From assembly GCA_916613615.1 (NCBI GenBank), contig OU744720.1, positions 4,505,749 to 4,569,748 of the forward strand: a stretch of 64,000 bases of DNA, given 5' to 3'. The notes below the pieces were generated by a model, which made no database searches, was not told the DNA's origin, and was given only the letters and a program-made list of their open reading frames with translations. The position numbers and the translations under genes are program-made. The first letter of the stretch is position 1; every line of letters starts with the position of its first letter. This document shows positions 55,501 to 64,000 of the stretch, piece after piece. The DNA is from Steromphala cineraria. Taxonomy: Eukaryota; Mollusca; Gastropoda; Trochida; Trochidae.

Positions 55501-57785
55501 AAACTGTAATTGTTCTTTAAAGGGTGAGATGGAATTCGATTCTCCCACGAGGTGATAAACCTATTCTTTCATGATACCAAAGTACAGACGTTCCAAGAGG
55601 GTATTAGTGCCAGTCCATATGTATGGCAAGAGACACCATGATGCTGCATCGTATAAAGACTATTTATTTATTCCCTTAGGAATAGTCACTTTAGAAACTG
55701 CCTGGCTTATCAGCTGGTCAGGATTCATTGTGTCGACATCTGAGACTCTATTCTCTCTGCTTCAAGCATGACCGCGAACTGTTAGCTAACTTTCTCTTTT
55801 ATATGGTTTAACGCGAACTGTCAGCTGCAGAAAACGTGGTGGGTTAAACACGAATATTCTTGCATGAAATACTTCTCGAAACTTACTAATGCTTATCTGC
55901 TTTAACTACATTTCAGATACTTTCGCAACATTCACTTTTTGCTTTAACTGTAATTTGCATTTTGAGTCTTACGTAATTCTAGATTCCTTTACGTGAGTTA
56001 AGAACATACGTGAGAGAGTTTTATCCCTGCAAGCTGTTTAGTAACAGCACGATGCTGGTCGTGGAGTATAAAGGAGGAGGCGCTGCACGCTTCAAGTGCG
56101 CTCTTTTTTTGAAGTTTCATTTAAGGTTTTTCCTACAATTCTCTGTTACGTTGCCTTCATTGAATACAGACCCAGGGAACCCAAAACATGGACCTGATGT
56201 CGAAATTTAATCATTCTTCATGTCTTCAAAATGAAATGTTTGTAGGGAGTTTCAATCTAGTTTGAAGAATAGAATGTTACCAAAGTTAAACTGTCAATAT
56301 GATTGGCCTTCTGACATTTCACTGTAGCGGAATGTTTGCTGAATATTTTCTTTGACAGCGTGAATTTGGATATCTCCACCGAAAGGGGAAAACGAAAATT
56401 GGGTTGAAGAGTAAATGAAATTAAATCGATTTTATCTGTTTACTTAAAGAATAACGTTAAGATGAATGCTCAACTCTTGCATTTGCATTTAAATATGTAT
56501 TTATCTTGGAATAACTTTATATAGTGTAATTTGATATGCGTGCTATTGTGAAAAGTACATTATACATGTGTTATATTTCATCATTGTCAATCTGGAAGAC
56601 ACTGAAGTGATAGATGCTTTTTCTTAACAAACTTTAGTCCAAAGTATATAATGATCGTGTTTCATCCCTAACGTTAAACAGTAAGTTCAACACAGTGTCG
56701 TTTCTTTAATATCTAACGACAAGACGCCATAATGCTCTGAAGTCTTCAGCAGGTGACCCGTTATCAGCCATGAAGATACTATGACGTCATCAATCATATG
56801 ACAAAACAATGTGATGATACAATTATCATGATTATGTCACCATATCCAATGGTTTCACTCTTATAAGGATATGTTCATTCGGCCTGTGGACCTGAAACTT
56901 CATTAATAAATATATACATATACTTTAAGCTGTAACGTTGGTTCCGTATAATTGGTTTGAATTTCAACTGAAATTATACCCTCTTGTCTTGTGATAACGC
57001 AAACCTTGTTAATACAGTTGTCTAACTATCAAGCAAATGAAGAAGTTGGTACGCACACAGGATCGCCATTCATGTATATCTTCACTGAGCTAAGAAATTG
57101 TCAAGCCACGTTGCTTTTCACTTAGATAAATCTGTTTGTAAACCGCGACAAGGATGGGTAATTAACAATCTACAATCCAGACGATCCAGACGAAGTGGAT
57201 ATGTTAAAAACAGATTTTGATAGGCAAATAGTCCATCCTTATGTTTGTTCTCTATTTGCAGGTATCTACCTGACAGTAACAATGGCTATGACGTCACTGT
57301 CCATTATCCTGACAGTGTTTGTACTACAGCTGCACCACGTGGGCCCACATCAGAAGCCGGTCCCAAGATGGCTGCGATCTCTAGTATTCGACGTGTTTGC
57401 ACGTTTAGTGTGCATGTGTCATGCAACAGAGTCTATGAGACACCGTGATATATCGGGACCTCGTATGGACGAAATGTGTCTCTCAACCTTCATGGAGAAC
57501 ATGGATGGTAGCAACTGTAACGGCTCGGTTCCCTATAACGGTATGCCCCTGGCCCATGAACGCATGTTAGACCGAGCGGACGTGACTAATGATAGAATAA
57601 CGAATCACTTGAAGGGGCTGGTCCGTCGACAAGATGGTGAGGACAGGCACCAGGACGTCGTCAATGAGTGGCGGTTTGTGGCTCATGTTATTGACAGACT
57701 TCTCTTCTGGATATTTCTCATCGCCGCCGTCGTGTCCTCTCTTACCATCCTTGTGATTAAACCACTTCTCAAGCCGGAGATTTAA
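22321..57785 (+). CDS. nAChR alpha-type subunit, isoform A: join of five exons
   Basis: Join 22321-22518, 34603-34647, 54260-54369, 54691-55226 and 57262-57785: 1413 bases, 470 residues, all GT/AG introns and consistent phases. The product is a cation-channel subunit of the Cys-loop family that opens on acetylcholine at the cell surface. Features by residue: signal segment 1-22; N-terminal helix with RPV at 43-45; loop D Trp83; loop A Trp109 and Tyr116; Cys-loop Cys151-Cys165 with exactly 13 residues between; loop B Trp172; loop C Tyr213, vicinal Cys215-Cys216 and Tyr220; TM1 about 234-256; TM2 263-283; TM3 about 298-322; cytoplasmic loop to about 432; TM4 about 441-463. Vicinal cysteines define an alpha subunit. 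Glu263 before the pore indicates cation selectivity. N-x-S/T sites lie at Asn47 and Asn183. Length is normal for the family. The subtype cannot be assigned by eye. Confidence 0.9.
22519..22554 (+). other. 36-nt spacer between exon A donor and exon B acceptor
   Basis: Bounded by GTGAGT and by a pyrimidine-rich run ending in CAAACAG. At 36 bases it is shorter than most animal introns that splice well. Joining A to B across it would also shift the frame, and reading straight through hits TAA at 22531. It therefore probably works as the meeting point of two alternative exons. Confidence 0.7.
22555..22721 (+). CDS. nAChR N-terminal exon B (alternative to A)
   Basis: 167 bases from acceptor CAAACAG to donor GTAAGG. 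Read in the entry phase that follows a single carried base, it encodes about 55 residues: a basic RHRRKKLEK stretch, then PDEQKLLRKLLDKYD, RPVFNAS and GLTLTQIADM. By my count it is identical to exon A at 26 of 42 aligned residues, and both keep the RPV motif and an NAS glycosylation site. It lacks its own signal sequence and so needs a preceding phase-1 exon, as in the usual nAChR gene plan. It leaves in phase 0, like exon A, so both can join the exon at 34603. Confidence 0.85.
25500..25760. promoter_or_regulatory. Candidate intronic regulatory patch with CRE-like site
   Basis: A stretch of higher GC than its surroundings, without an open frame. It contains the perfect CRE palindrome TGACGTCA at 25657-25664 and a related TGACGTAA about 18 bases on. 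CRE motifs bind CREB/ATF factors in animals. Function here is a guess. Confidence 0.2.
27933..27982. repeat. Small hairpin, 18-bp arms
   Basis: The arms 27933-27950 and 27965-27982 are reverse complements with two mismatches around a 14-base loop (shared block GTGTAGGT/ACCTACAC). Two direct copies of GAATGTCAATTA follow within 45 bases. Confidence 0.65.
29281..29460 (+). repeat. Dispersed repeat, copy 1
   Basis: Shares ordered blocks with 48421-48640 in the same orientation: GCTCAT...GAACAATGAT-like, TTTGAA.AGTACC, GCAATACGTATTG, and ATACAGAAATG followed by GCGATACCCATCC. The two copies are diverged with gaps. The family is not recognised. The opposite strand holds a partial shared reading around PHFC. 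Confidence 0.6.
33160..33440. promoter_or_regulatory. Candidate conserved non-coding patch
   Basis: GC-richer intronic DNA about 1.2 kb before the 45-base exon, with no supported open frame. Listed only because its composition stands out. No specific site can be named. Confidence 0.12.
34603..34647 (+). CDS. nAChR 45-bp micro-exon
   Basis: Fifteen codons reading DEVNQVLTINVWLEQ, preceded by ATCTTGACAG and followed by GTGAGAG. The length of exactly 45 bases and the DExNQ..T.NVWL content match the conserved third exon of nAChR genes, which encodes the beta1-beta2 turn beside loop D. Both boundaries are phase 0. Ile replaces the second Thr of the common TTNVWL motif. Confidence 0.93.
40141..40240. 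repeat. Short tandem repeat, about 35-bp period
   Basis: Two good copies at 40161-40195 and 40196-40226 share AAGATCTTGCT and TTCTTCT.AGAAGCAA. Partial copies flank them at 40141 and after 40227. Confidence 0.7.
40600..40900. promoter_or_regulatory. CpG- and GC-rich intronic island
   Basis: The start of this stretch (about 40610-40700) is unusually rich in CG dinucleotides for the intron. A forward frame of 97 codons (40618-40911) is open but has no recognised motif, and a reverse frame is open as well. Could be a regulatory element, an internal promoter or an unrecognised exon. Confidence 0.2.
46760..47240. promoter_or_regulatory. Candidate intronic enhancer-like patch
   Basis: A long stretch of more balanced composition with no supported frame. 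It includes CTATTTATA (47204-47212), which fits a MEF2-type site, and AT-core motifs such as TCATGCATTAAAA. These sites are short and could be chance. Confidence 0.18.
48421..48640 (+). repeat. Dispersed repeat, copy 2
   Basis: Second member of the pair described at 29281-29460. It carries an extra (TGTC)n run and a duplicated GCAATACG around 48535-48575. Its opposite strand has two overlapping short open frames, which I regard as non-coding. Confidence 0.6.
50120..50420. promoter_or_regulatory. Candidate intronic enhancer-like patch
   Basis: GC-richer DNA without a supported frame. It has a homeodomain-type TAATTA core at 50210-50215 and CTAATGAG further on. Suggestive only. Confidence 0.18.
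51423..51770. repeat. Diverged tandem repeat, period about 150-160 bp
   Basis: Three unit starts at 51423, 51585 and 51732 share CG.TTCCGG.GCATAACTT-like openings. The first two units also share TGACTCAGA.ACT, TTGGTATGGAT.TTACCT and GG.TACCA blocks in the same order. Spacing is 162 and then 147 bases; the third unit is truncated. Confidence 0.75.
53400..53590. promoter_or_regulatory. Candidate regulatory patch before nAChR exon 4
   Basis: GC-rich stretch about 0.7 kb upstream of the exon at 54260. It holds a CATATG E-box (53491-53496) and a TAATTA homeodomain core (53520-53525) followed closely by a CAGGTG E-box (53530-53535). Paired E-box and homeodomain sites are common in neural and muscle enhancers. 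This is inference from motifs alone. Confidence 0.25.
54260..54369 (+). CDS. nAChR 110-bp exon (loops D and A)
   Basis: Acceptor TTCTTTTAG, donor GTAGAC. Its 110 bases match the conserved fourth nAChR exon. It encodes EWEDERLVWDPNDF..., which includes the loop D Trp and the WDP motif, and ends with LWLPDIVLYN, the loop A motif with its Tyr. It starts in phase 0 and ends in phase 2, completing a Ser codon with the next exon. Confidence 0.96.
54691..55226 (+). CDS. nAChR exon with Cys-loop, C-loop, TM1 and TM2
   Basis: 536 bases between acceptor CCTTTTCCAG and donor GTAAGTG. It encodes most of the ligand-binding domain and the pore: FWPPPAKFRSSCK, the Cys-loop CKIDITFFPFDDQIC, loop B GSWTYDG, loop C YACCKEPYPDV, TM1 with the family's conserved Pro (FPCLWLTI), and TM2 GEKITLGITVLLAFSVFMLL. 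In vertebrate genes this stretch is usually split among several exons; here it is one. The 9' pore Leu and the acidic rings are kept, while 10'-12' read A-F-S where many nAChRs have S-L-T. Confidence 0.97.
55227..57261 (+). other. nAChR intron between the TM2 and TM3 exons
   Basis: About 2.0 kb with GTAAGT donor and TTTGCAG acceptor. Short open frames here have no support. No repeat of note. Confidence 0.75.
57262..57785 (+). CDS. nAChR last exon (TM3, cytoplasmic loop, TM4)
   Basis: The acceptor TCTATTTGCAG is followed by GT ATC, which completes a Gly codon from the previous exon. It encodes TM3 (IYLTVTMAMTSLSIILTVFV), the typical QLHHVGP turn, a cytoplasmic loop of about 110 residues with a Cys pair (CMC), the amphipathic NEWRFVAHVIDR helix and TM4 (LLFWIFLIAAVVSSLTILVI). 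It ends KPLLKPEI with TAA at 57783-57785. The loop is of normal length for the family. Confidence 0.96.
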
Positions 57786-59166
57786 ACTGGATGTACTGCT
57801 TGCGTCTGTGGACTCACAAAGGAAATAAGTTTTGTGTGTATAATACTTACAATACCGGTGCACAACAGTCTGGACTGTTGTGCGATTATCATGTGTTTAC
57901 CGTGTCTATTAGCAACAGGAGTGAGCAATGGTGCTGGAACCGTCGCAGAAACTATCATTTTACTGGTTTAAAGATGACCAAGTGTAGTTAGTAGATTTGG
58001 GTACCATCATTTTGTACAATGTCGTTACAGTTTCACAGATGAGAGAGATTTTGATGGAATCAAATGCATACACTGCTAAAATACCGAATACATTTAACTC
58101 TTATGGTACCAGTGCATTTGTAACATATAAGAAAACACCTTCCCTTGTACATTATGTAGATTCTCGGGTATAATATCAAATATATACATCATATGTTGCA
58201 AATGATTGTGCGTGGAAACTACGAAGTAGTTACTCTGAGTATGAACTAAGTGTCCGTGTATATAGTGTGAACAAGTGATCAGAAACATGGCCAATGCTCA
58301 ATACCTAACCCGTATATGACTAAGATCTTAAATGAATAATGAATTATTGATGTGTTGACAATGAAACTTCGGTATTCTATTACACGGGTCAAAAGCCATC
58401 TGTTGTGAGTTCAGTAATAATCAAGTTAGCGATTTTAATAGTTTGCTTTTATTTTCTTAACTTTTATCACTATTTCTGTAGTTATAGTACAAGATTTACC
58501 AATTGTAATATTTGTTCTATTTTTGTTTGTCCCCTTTATTATATATTTATGTTAGTATAGTTGGTAATGTTATTTTTCAGTTTCTCGTGGAGTAGTATTC
58601 ATTTTTACGATCTATAATATGTTTGTATATATCTGTATCAATGCTCAGTTTAGCTTGTTTAATGTTTCCATCTGTACTATAGAGAAAAATATGCAATAGC
58701 AGTTTTTTCTCAATATTTTTGCAAAGTTATTACGCTTGAATATAAATCATAGGTACTTCATAGCGAACTACACTACTGTCCTCTCACGATTTGCTGGATG
58801 GATTTGTTTGTGGATTTATTGCTCTTGGTACCCTATTAGTACATTAGTTTTGTCCATTATAATTCTGTTTTCAGGTGTTTTATTGCTGTTATAATGTTGC
58901 AGTAAAAACTGATTTATCTGCTCAAGACTGAGTGAACAGTTCAATGTGTATGAAATAATTAATATCTTCTTTATGAAGTTTGGAGCTAAAGCTGTCGCTG
59001 ACTAAAGCTTATGTTTGTTTAAATTATTTATCTCATCATCTGTTACTCACACTACATACAATGCTTTGATATAAACTAATCATACGAAAACATTTCTTTG
59101 AGAAACGTATAATCCAATTTCAACCACATTATGCTTGATTTACTTAAACACATGCTTTGTTTTTGT

Positions 59167-59172
59167 AATAAA
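59167..59172 (+). terminator. Candidate poly(A) signal AATAAA (proximal)
   Basis: Perfect hexamer about 1.4 kb after the stop codon. Hexamers occur by chance in DNA this AT-rich. Confidence 0.3.
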
Positions 59173-59683
59173 AACACCATCATGTCGCAGGGAAATTACA
59201 TTCTAAATCATCACTATTTTACCAAAAAAGTCGTCTTCCAGATATCTGATCATCAACAATGAGCTTCAAAACTATGTTATGTTGAATTTCTTTCCTCTTC
59301 CAGCACGAAAAACCAGAGCACCACAAAATGTTATATTGAAATATGATTCATCTTATTTGATTTTGAATTAGTTGAGATTGAGAGAACGACATATTTCGTC
59401 TAATCATTTCTTTCATTATAGACAGCAATGTGCTACCTACTGAAAGTATGTACCCTGGTAGTCCCCGCTGAGCTCCTCTTCTAGTGTAGCTGTTTGTCTA
59501 CCTCTGAATCAGTAGTATAGAACGACCCTAAGTTGGTAAAAAATTGCTGTCTGTCTGATGGACAAGGAAACCATCATTCAACTGACTGAACGACTGAATC
59601 TCTATTAGTAGTCCAAGCTCCATTTGCAAGTAGTGTTTAACAAAATTGTTATCAAGCATATATTCAATTGTATTATTTGTGTA

Positions 59684-59689
59684 AATAAA
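59684..59689 (+). terminator. Candidate poly(A) signal AATAAA (distal)
   Basis: Perfect hexamer about 1.9 kb after the stop, followed within 40 bases by a T- and GT-containing stretch (TTGCTCTTGTATGTTT) that would suit cleavage. Confidence 0.35.
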
Positions 59690-59813
59690 TTAAAACATTT
59701 CATAGATTTGCTCTTGTATGTTTAATTTAAAAACGTAAGAAAGAACAAAGTTCATGAAAATTACAATCATGATATTTACGAAATATCATCAAACGTCTTG
59801 TGCACTGACAAAT

Positions 59814-59899
59814 CCGATGATGACATTTATCAGGTGTTCAAGCCACTTGAATCATCCCGATGATGACATGTATCAGGTGTTCAAGCCAGTTGTAGCATA
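59814..59899. repeat. Two tandem copies of a 43-bp unit
   Basis: 59814-59856 and 59857-59899 share CCGATGATGACAT.TATCAGG and GTGTTCAAGCCA with few changes. Confidence 0.85.
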
Positions 59900-60930
59900 T
59901 GTACACATATCTAACCAAACATGCGACTGTCTGTAGAAGACACAATATGGATACATATATGCTATTTTTGCAGATTAATTCAATTTGTGTGCAATACCTG
60001 TAAATATATTATTCCTTTTAATTAACATCACTTTATCAGAATCAAGTGTAAATGAAAATTTTTGCATATTTGGTACTTAAACATGTTGGATTAGAAATGC
60101 CTTTATAACACAATGGGGACATCTATTATGCGTTTTTAAGATACGAATTTGAATACTTAAAATTTAGACATACATATGTACAATAATTTCTGATGCTTCC
60201 CAATCTACCGTAGTTGTATTCCATTGTGTCGTTGAAATGTTGTAATTATATTGCACAAAAGGACTAATTTATGAACCGTGTAATGACTACGACAGTGATT
60301 TGACAAAATATAATTCCTCCTTATAAATGTATTTTAATACCGTTTCAGTTATTTAGTCACAACTCAAAAGTTTTAAAAACATAAAAAACGCTAATTTCCA
60401 AGTGAAAAACATTTCAATGTGTCTTATACGGATTTGAACATACGCTCTATCACCTTACGGGAAAAGAGGGCGAGTCTATCTCACGTAGGGGCAAGAGTTG
60501 CTTCCCTTCGATTGCAATGGCAGTTTGCGTCGTTCAAAACAACCAGCGGAGAGCGTAACTAGAAGACAGGCTTTGCAGTCTCTAATTCAAACTACGCAAC
60601 TAAAGTAAAGAACACTGAACATTGATAAATGGATGTTTTAAACAAATGACGTGAACTGCCTTTGGTACCTGTGAGTAAAATTGTTTGATCGGTTCATTCA
60701 GCTCACGCCGGCAGTGATTTTGCACTGCCAAGTCATACATATGGGTAAAAAACTATACAGTTTTGTTGTTATTTCTTAAATTAATGTCTATGCATTGTAT
60801 CATTTTGATTCCTATGTCTCTTCCCGTTACTAAAGGCGTTTAAAATATTAACGCTTGTGACGTCATCGGAATTTTCAAAAGAAGTTCCGACCTTGACCTT
60901 TGAAATGTGCATCTCTATCCGTATATGACC

Positions 60931-60957
60931 CCAACGGATATCGAAAATATCCGTTGG
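60931..60957. repeat. Perfect 11-bp inverted repeat
   Basis: CCAACGGATAT and its complement ATATCCGTTGG are separated by five bases. It lies about 66 bases after a TGACGTCA site (60858-60865). Confidence 0.85.
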
Positions 60958-61605
60958 CTTTATTATGCCGAGAACACTATCCATTGTATGATAAATACAT
61001 GATATCATAAGATTAGTAACAGATTACAATATTCTCTCAAAGAAGAAGCGCGGGATGATTATATAAAATAATATAACCTTTATTTTACAAAACGTAACCG
61101 ATCACCTTCGTGCCATGTTAAATGATGAGGGTCAATGGTAATAAAACATAAATTATTCATAGTTAAAAAAAACCTGGACGCAAATTATTTAATTCTGAAA
61201 GGCCCTTTAACGCCTTATAATATGGCCTTATACGGTAAATCCCCGAACTGGGCAGAGATTTTGACTCACGGTCGGAGTTACAGTCGGATCTGCTGATGCT
61301 GATTCGCCTATGATAAGACACTGCTGGTCGACATGTACATTGTGCATTAATAATGTATTGCTAATTACCAGTTCATTCATTTCTAACTGTTCAAATCTAT
61401 CAACCTACCAACAAGTTAGGAGACGTCAATGAGAATGATGCAGTACTTATGCATTATATAATATTTGCACATATTTGTGTTTGTGTTGTTTGAGAAGCCA
61501 AATGAAACAATTCTGTGTCTAAGCTTTACCCCTTTAGTGGTGTTTCAGGATGGTTGTTTTCATTTTTATTATATACTCATGTAATCTTAGGATAGTTATA
61601 CAAGG

Positions 61606-61662
61606 GTGCAATACGGAATGCGTCTTCAAATTCCGTATTGCACGGCGAATTCCGTATTGCAC
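61606..61662. repeat. 14-mer present three times, one inverted
   Basis: GTGCAATACGGAAT at 61606-61619, and its reverse complement ATTCCGTATTGCAC at 61630-61643 and again at 61649-61662. All three are perfect. The first two can form a hairpin with a 10-base loop. Confidence 0.9.
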
Positions 61663-61712
61663 GAATGCCGGTTCTACTTTTTACAAACTTCGACAACGAC
61701 ACTTCGCCCTTA

Positions 61713-61761
61713 TGACGTCAAAGCCTACAACGATTATGACGTCATTTCCATGGTGACGTCG
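61713..61761. promoter_or_regulatory. Cluster of three TGACGTC motifs
   Basis: TGACGTCA at 61713-61720 and 61737-61744, and TGACGTCG at 61754-61761. CREB/ATF factors bind this palindrome. The cluster could be a promoter element of a neighbouring gene or a sequence carried by a repeat. Confidence 0.3.
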
Positions 61762-62050
61762 TTTGAAAGAATCCCGTCGCTCGGAATCCTGAACTTACGT
61801 TTATAATACACAAAACCTTATAAATAATTACTAAGGAATAGCTTTTATCACTTTATTTTGTTTTCACACTTGAGAAAATTGCCTGTTACGTTTAACTACG
61901 CAAAGAAATGAGAAAATAAAAAGATAATTGAGGTATCAAATCGTCAGTCGAGCGCCTTGTTCGCATTATGTATCAATGCGCAGTGCGACGTCTCGGATTT
62001 TTTGAGCAATTCAAAATTACTGTTAAATAGGTTATACAGAGAGTACATAA

Positions 62051-62221
62051 TAAATACAGAACGTCATACGTGTGCATTTGGGTCGTTTGTATTGAACTCG
62101 AAGATGTCATGGACGCGGAGAAACAACTCGTTCTTCGAACTCGTTGTTCCTCCGCGTCCATGACATCTACTCGTTCAATACAAACGACCCAAATGCACAC
62201 GTATGACGTTCTGTATATGTA
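62051..62221. repeat. Long foldback element, about 80-bp arms
   Basis: The left arm 62051-62130 and right arm 62141-62221 are nearly perfect reverse complements around a 10-base centre. They share long blocks such as CAGAACGTCATACGTGTGC, GGGTCGTTTGTATTGAAC and ATGTCATGGACGCGGAG. It has the form of a miniature inverted-repeat element or a foldback. Open frames on both strands across it are a by-product of the palindrome. Confidence 0.88.
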
Positions 62222-62381
62222 TTGAACTTGTATTGAATCTCAATTACAGCAAAATATAAACACATATACAAACATCTACACACATGGTAAAGTAAAGACT
62301 TCAAGAAAACTTATCTTTTGGAAAAAAAGAAGGCTAGCTGCCCTGCTTACATTATTTGTGCTTGATGTCCTCATAGGTAAT

Positions 62382-62434
62382 ACATGAAGGGGACGAGGGT
62401 AACAATGACTGAAACCTTCTGCTTTTGACCTCTG
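62382..62434 (+). repeat. Direct repeat upstream of the exon-like block, copy 1
   Basis: Shares GAAACCTTCTGCTTTTG and the preceding ACAT.A...GA.G..GGTAACA pattern with 62651-62700. The two copies flank 62480-62590. Confidence 0.7.
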
Positions 62435-62479
62435 TGGATCAACGTCTTTAATTGCTAACGTAAAACTATTTTTTTTTAG

Positions 62480-62590
62480 TTCGGAATTTTGATCCACCTA
62501 TTCGTGACAGCTTTGTGGTGACATCTGACTACCCTTATGACCAAAAGACGTTATTTCACAATTTCCAGATAATCCCCCTTTCAAAAACAG
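62480..62590 (+). CDS. Exon-like block of an unrecognised gene
   Basis: 111 bases between a strong acceptor (a run of Ts then AG) and a donor GTAATA. The frame that begins with two carried bases is open throughout and reads RNFDPPIRDSFVV..., then SDYPYDQKTLFHNFQIIPL. Both ends are phase 1, so it could be included or skipped without changing frame. Its composition looks coding compared with its surroundings. I do not recognise the family. Partner exons are not visible in this window and may lie beyond 64000. Confidence 0.35.
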
Positions 62591-64000
62591 GTAATAAAAG
62601 CTTAACATTATTTATTCTTGGTTGTTTCAATCTCCATCCGCGCAGGTGAGACATAAATGAGACATGGGTAACATTGAAACCTTCTGCTTTTGTCCTACTT
62701 CTGACTATGCTTAAGTAAAAATCAGCATTGTGCGCTATTGAAGGTGGTTGTTAAAGAGTGTTCAGATTTTCATTGACATTATTCTATATCATCACCTATC
62801 ACTCCAATCATATCAGGGTTCATAGTTTTAATGTGATGCAGATTTGAGAAAATATCACTTTTTGATTTTGATTTTGAAGCAAATCGATGAACAATGTTTT
62901 TCGTCCATGATGTTGAGTTCCAATTGCGGCGACGCTGGGTATTAGTACTTTTATATATTATAGATTTTTATCATTTCTATCATTTTGCGACTTCGGTAAT
63001 AAACAGAAAGTTATTTTCGTGGCTATCTGTTCGTATATAAGTTTGTCTCAGACACTTTAACCCTTCCTACAATGCCTCTTCAAATTGAATATGATATTTA
63101 ATTTTATGTTTAAATAGGTAATAGCGAACTGTTCCCAACTGCACATATTGCCCGAGTTAGATACAGACCTTGAGTATAATTATCTGTTCTACTGCGTTTT
63201 GTTAGTTCAAATAGTTTATCACATTACAAATCAATGCTCGACCAAAAATATTCCGCACTGTCGCCTCCCAGCCTGAAATCAATCACTTAGCATTATTTAT
63301 GCAACATAAATCAAGCCTTGCACCACAATTGTAGATTTGTGTCAACCTTAGGACGAAACTTATTAAGCAATAGCCCTATCAATCACCTTTTAATTTAATT
63401 AAACTTTTTATTGGAACATTCTACCAGGTCGTATTCCCCTACTAGACTAGCCACTGTTCTGTCTGTCTGATTCTCATTTTGGAGCTTTCATGAAAAGGTG
63501 TATGTGTTTCAGGTCAATGCTTATATTCAATATCAATTCAAAAACCCCAGAGCTTGACATTGAAATCCATCTATAGTTAGTTTTTTTAATTTTACTGAAC
63601 ATGTTGGAAATGATTTCTTCTTTCCATTTAACCAACAGCATCAAAGAAGAAGAAGTTGTATTTAGTAAGCACAATTAATAATATATTTATGGTCAAGTTA
63701 GGTTGGCTAGTTGGTTAATTTAGAGAATGCTACCCATGTCATTTCGTAAAGTTGAATCTCCCCCGAAAAATATTTCTACCAGGAGTTGTAAGTATTTGAA
63801 AACAAAATTTGTAGCATTCTCAATATATGAATAAGACAAATTTCCTTAATTTTTGATGGATGAAAGAAGAGAAACACCAAATAAATTGTCATCGTCTGTT
63901 GAAAAGGACAAAAGCTTAAGGGCTTTTCATTATGCATTCTTAATTCAGGTGATCAAGGATATGGATAATTTGGTGACTTGAATATTGAATTATACCTCAA
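62591..64000. other. Non-coding DNA at the window end
   Basis: AT-rich, with short frames only. Includes copy 2 of the direct repeat (62651-62700). No gene recognised; it could be an intron if the exon-like block at 62480 is real. Confidence 0.4.
62651..62700 (+). repeat. Direct repeat downstream of the exon-like block, copy 2
   Basis: Partner of 62382-62434, shifted by about 267 bases. It suggests a local duplication of flanking intron sequence. Confidence 0.7.

Larger units (their letters stand above)
57786..59710 (+). other. Probable nAChR 3' untranslated region
   Basis: AT-rich DNA after the receptor stop, with no supported coding frame. The end is unknown; canonical poly(A) signals occur at 59167 and 59684. 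Confidence 0.5.
59900..62050. other. Intergenic DNA downstream of the receptor gene
   Basis: No gene recognised. It holds a short hairpin, a triplicated 14-mer and CRE-like motifs, listed separately, and a GC-richer patch at about 60430-60600 without an open frame. Confidence 0.5.

Noticed and set aside
55571..55771. Hydrophobic 66-codon frame in the TM2-TM3 intron
   Set aside because: Has no homology to the receptor, and the receptor joins cleanly without it.
61957..62200. Overlapping open frames on both strands at the 62-kb foldback
   Set aside because: They are produced by the palindrome itself.
1..64000. CRISPR arrays, rRNA genes, bacterial operons
   Set aside because: No regularly spaced repeats with unique spacers, no rRNA-like sequence, and the gene structure is clearly that of an animal.

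Overview
The window looks like nuclear DNA of an invertebrate animal. It is AT-rich with long introns, GT/AG splice sites and one well-resolved nicotinic acetylcholine receptor (nAChR) gene, and a GC-rich DIRS-type tyrosine-recombinase retrotransposon sits 5' of it. This receptor style, the DIRS element and many short hairpin repeats fit a lophotrochozoan, most likely a mollusc such as a bivalve. That placement is inference; no marker here fixes the species.

Layout. 1-3224: no gene recognised. 3225-9045: one DIRS element. It has 123-bp inverted terminal repeats with one mismatch, and an internal complementary region (8705-8797) that matches both outer ends exactly. It also carries an 81-bp in-frame minisatellite and recognisable gag, reverse transcriptase, RNase H and tyrosine recombinase remains, all broken by frameshifts and stops. 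9046-20917: non-coding, with a 149-bp foldback repeat close to the DIRS element and a few simple repeats.

20918-57785: the nAChR alpha-type subunit gene on the + strand. Two homologous N-terminal exons (A 22321-22518, B 22555-22721) lie 36 bp apart. They are followed by the 45-bp exon (34603-34647), the 110-bp exon (54260-54369), a 536-bp exon with the Cys-loop, C-loop, TM1 and TM2 (54691-55226), and a last exon with TM3, the cytoplasmic loop and TM4 (57262-57785). From exon A the joined reading frame is open for 470 codons. Exon B has a different entry phase and needs a separate signal-peptide exon; 20918-20975 is a speculative candidate.

57786-64000: probable 3' untranslated region with candidate poly(A) signals near 59167 and 59684, then intergenic DNA with hairpins, a triplicated 14-mer beside three TGACGTC motifs, a 164-171 bp foldback element, and one isolated exon-like block (62480-62590) that may belong to a downstream gene.

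The main biological point is the receptor gene. Two alternative N-terminal modules, kept apart both by an intron that looks too short to splice and by frame, could yield receptors differing in signal peptide and N-terminal helix while sharing the ligand site and pore. The DIRS copy is the other clear unit. Its termini are almost perfect while its genes are dead, as expected of a defective copy moved in trans.
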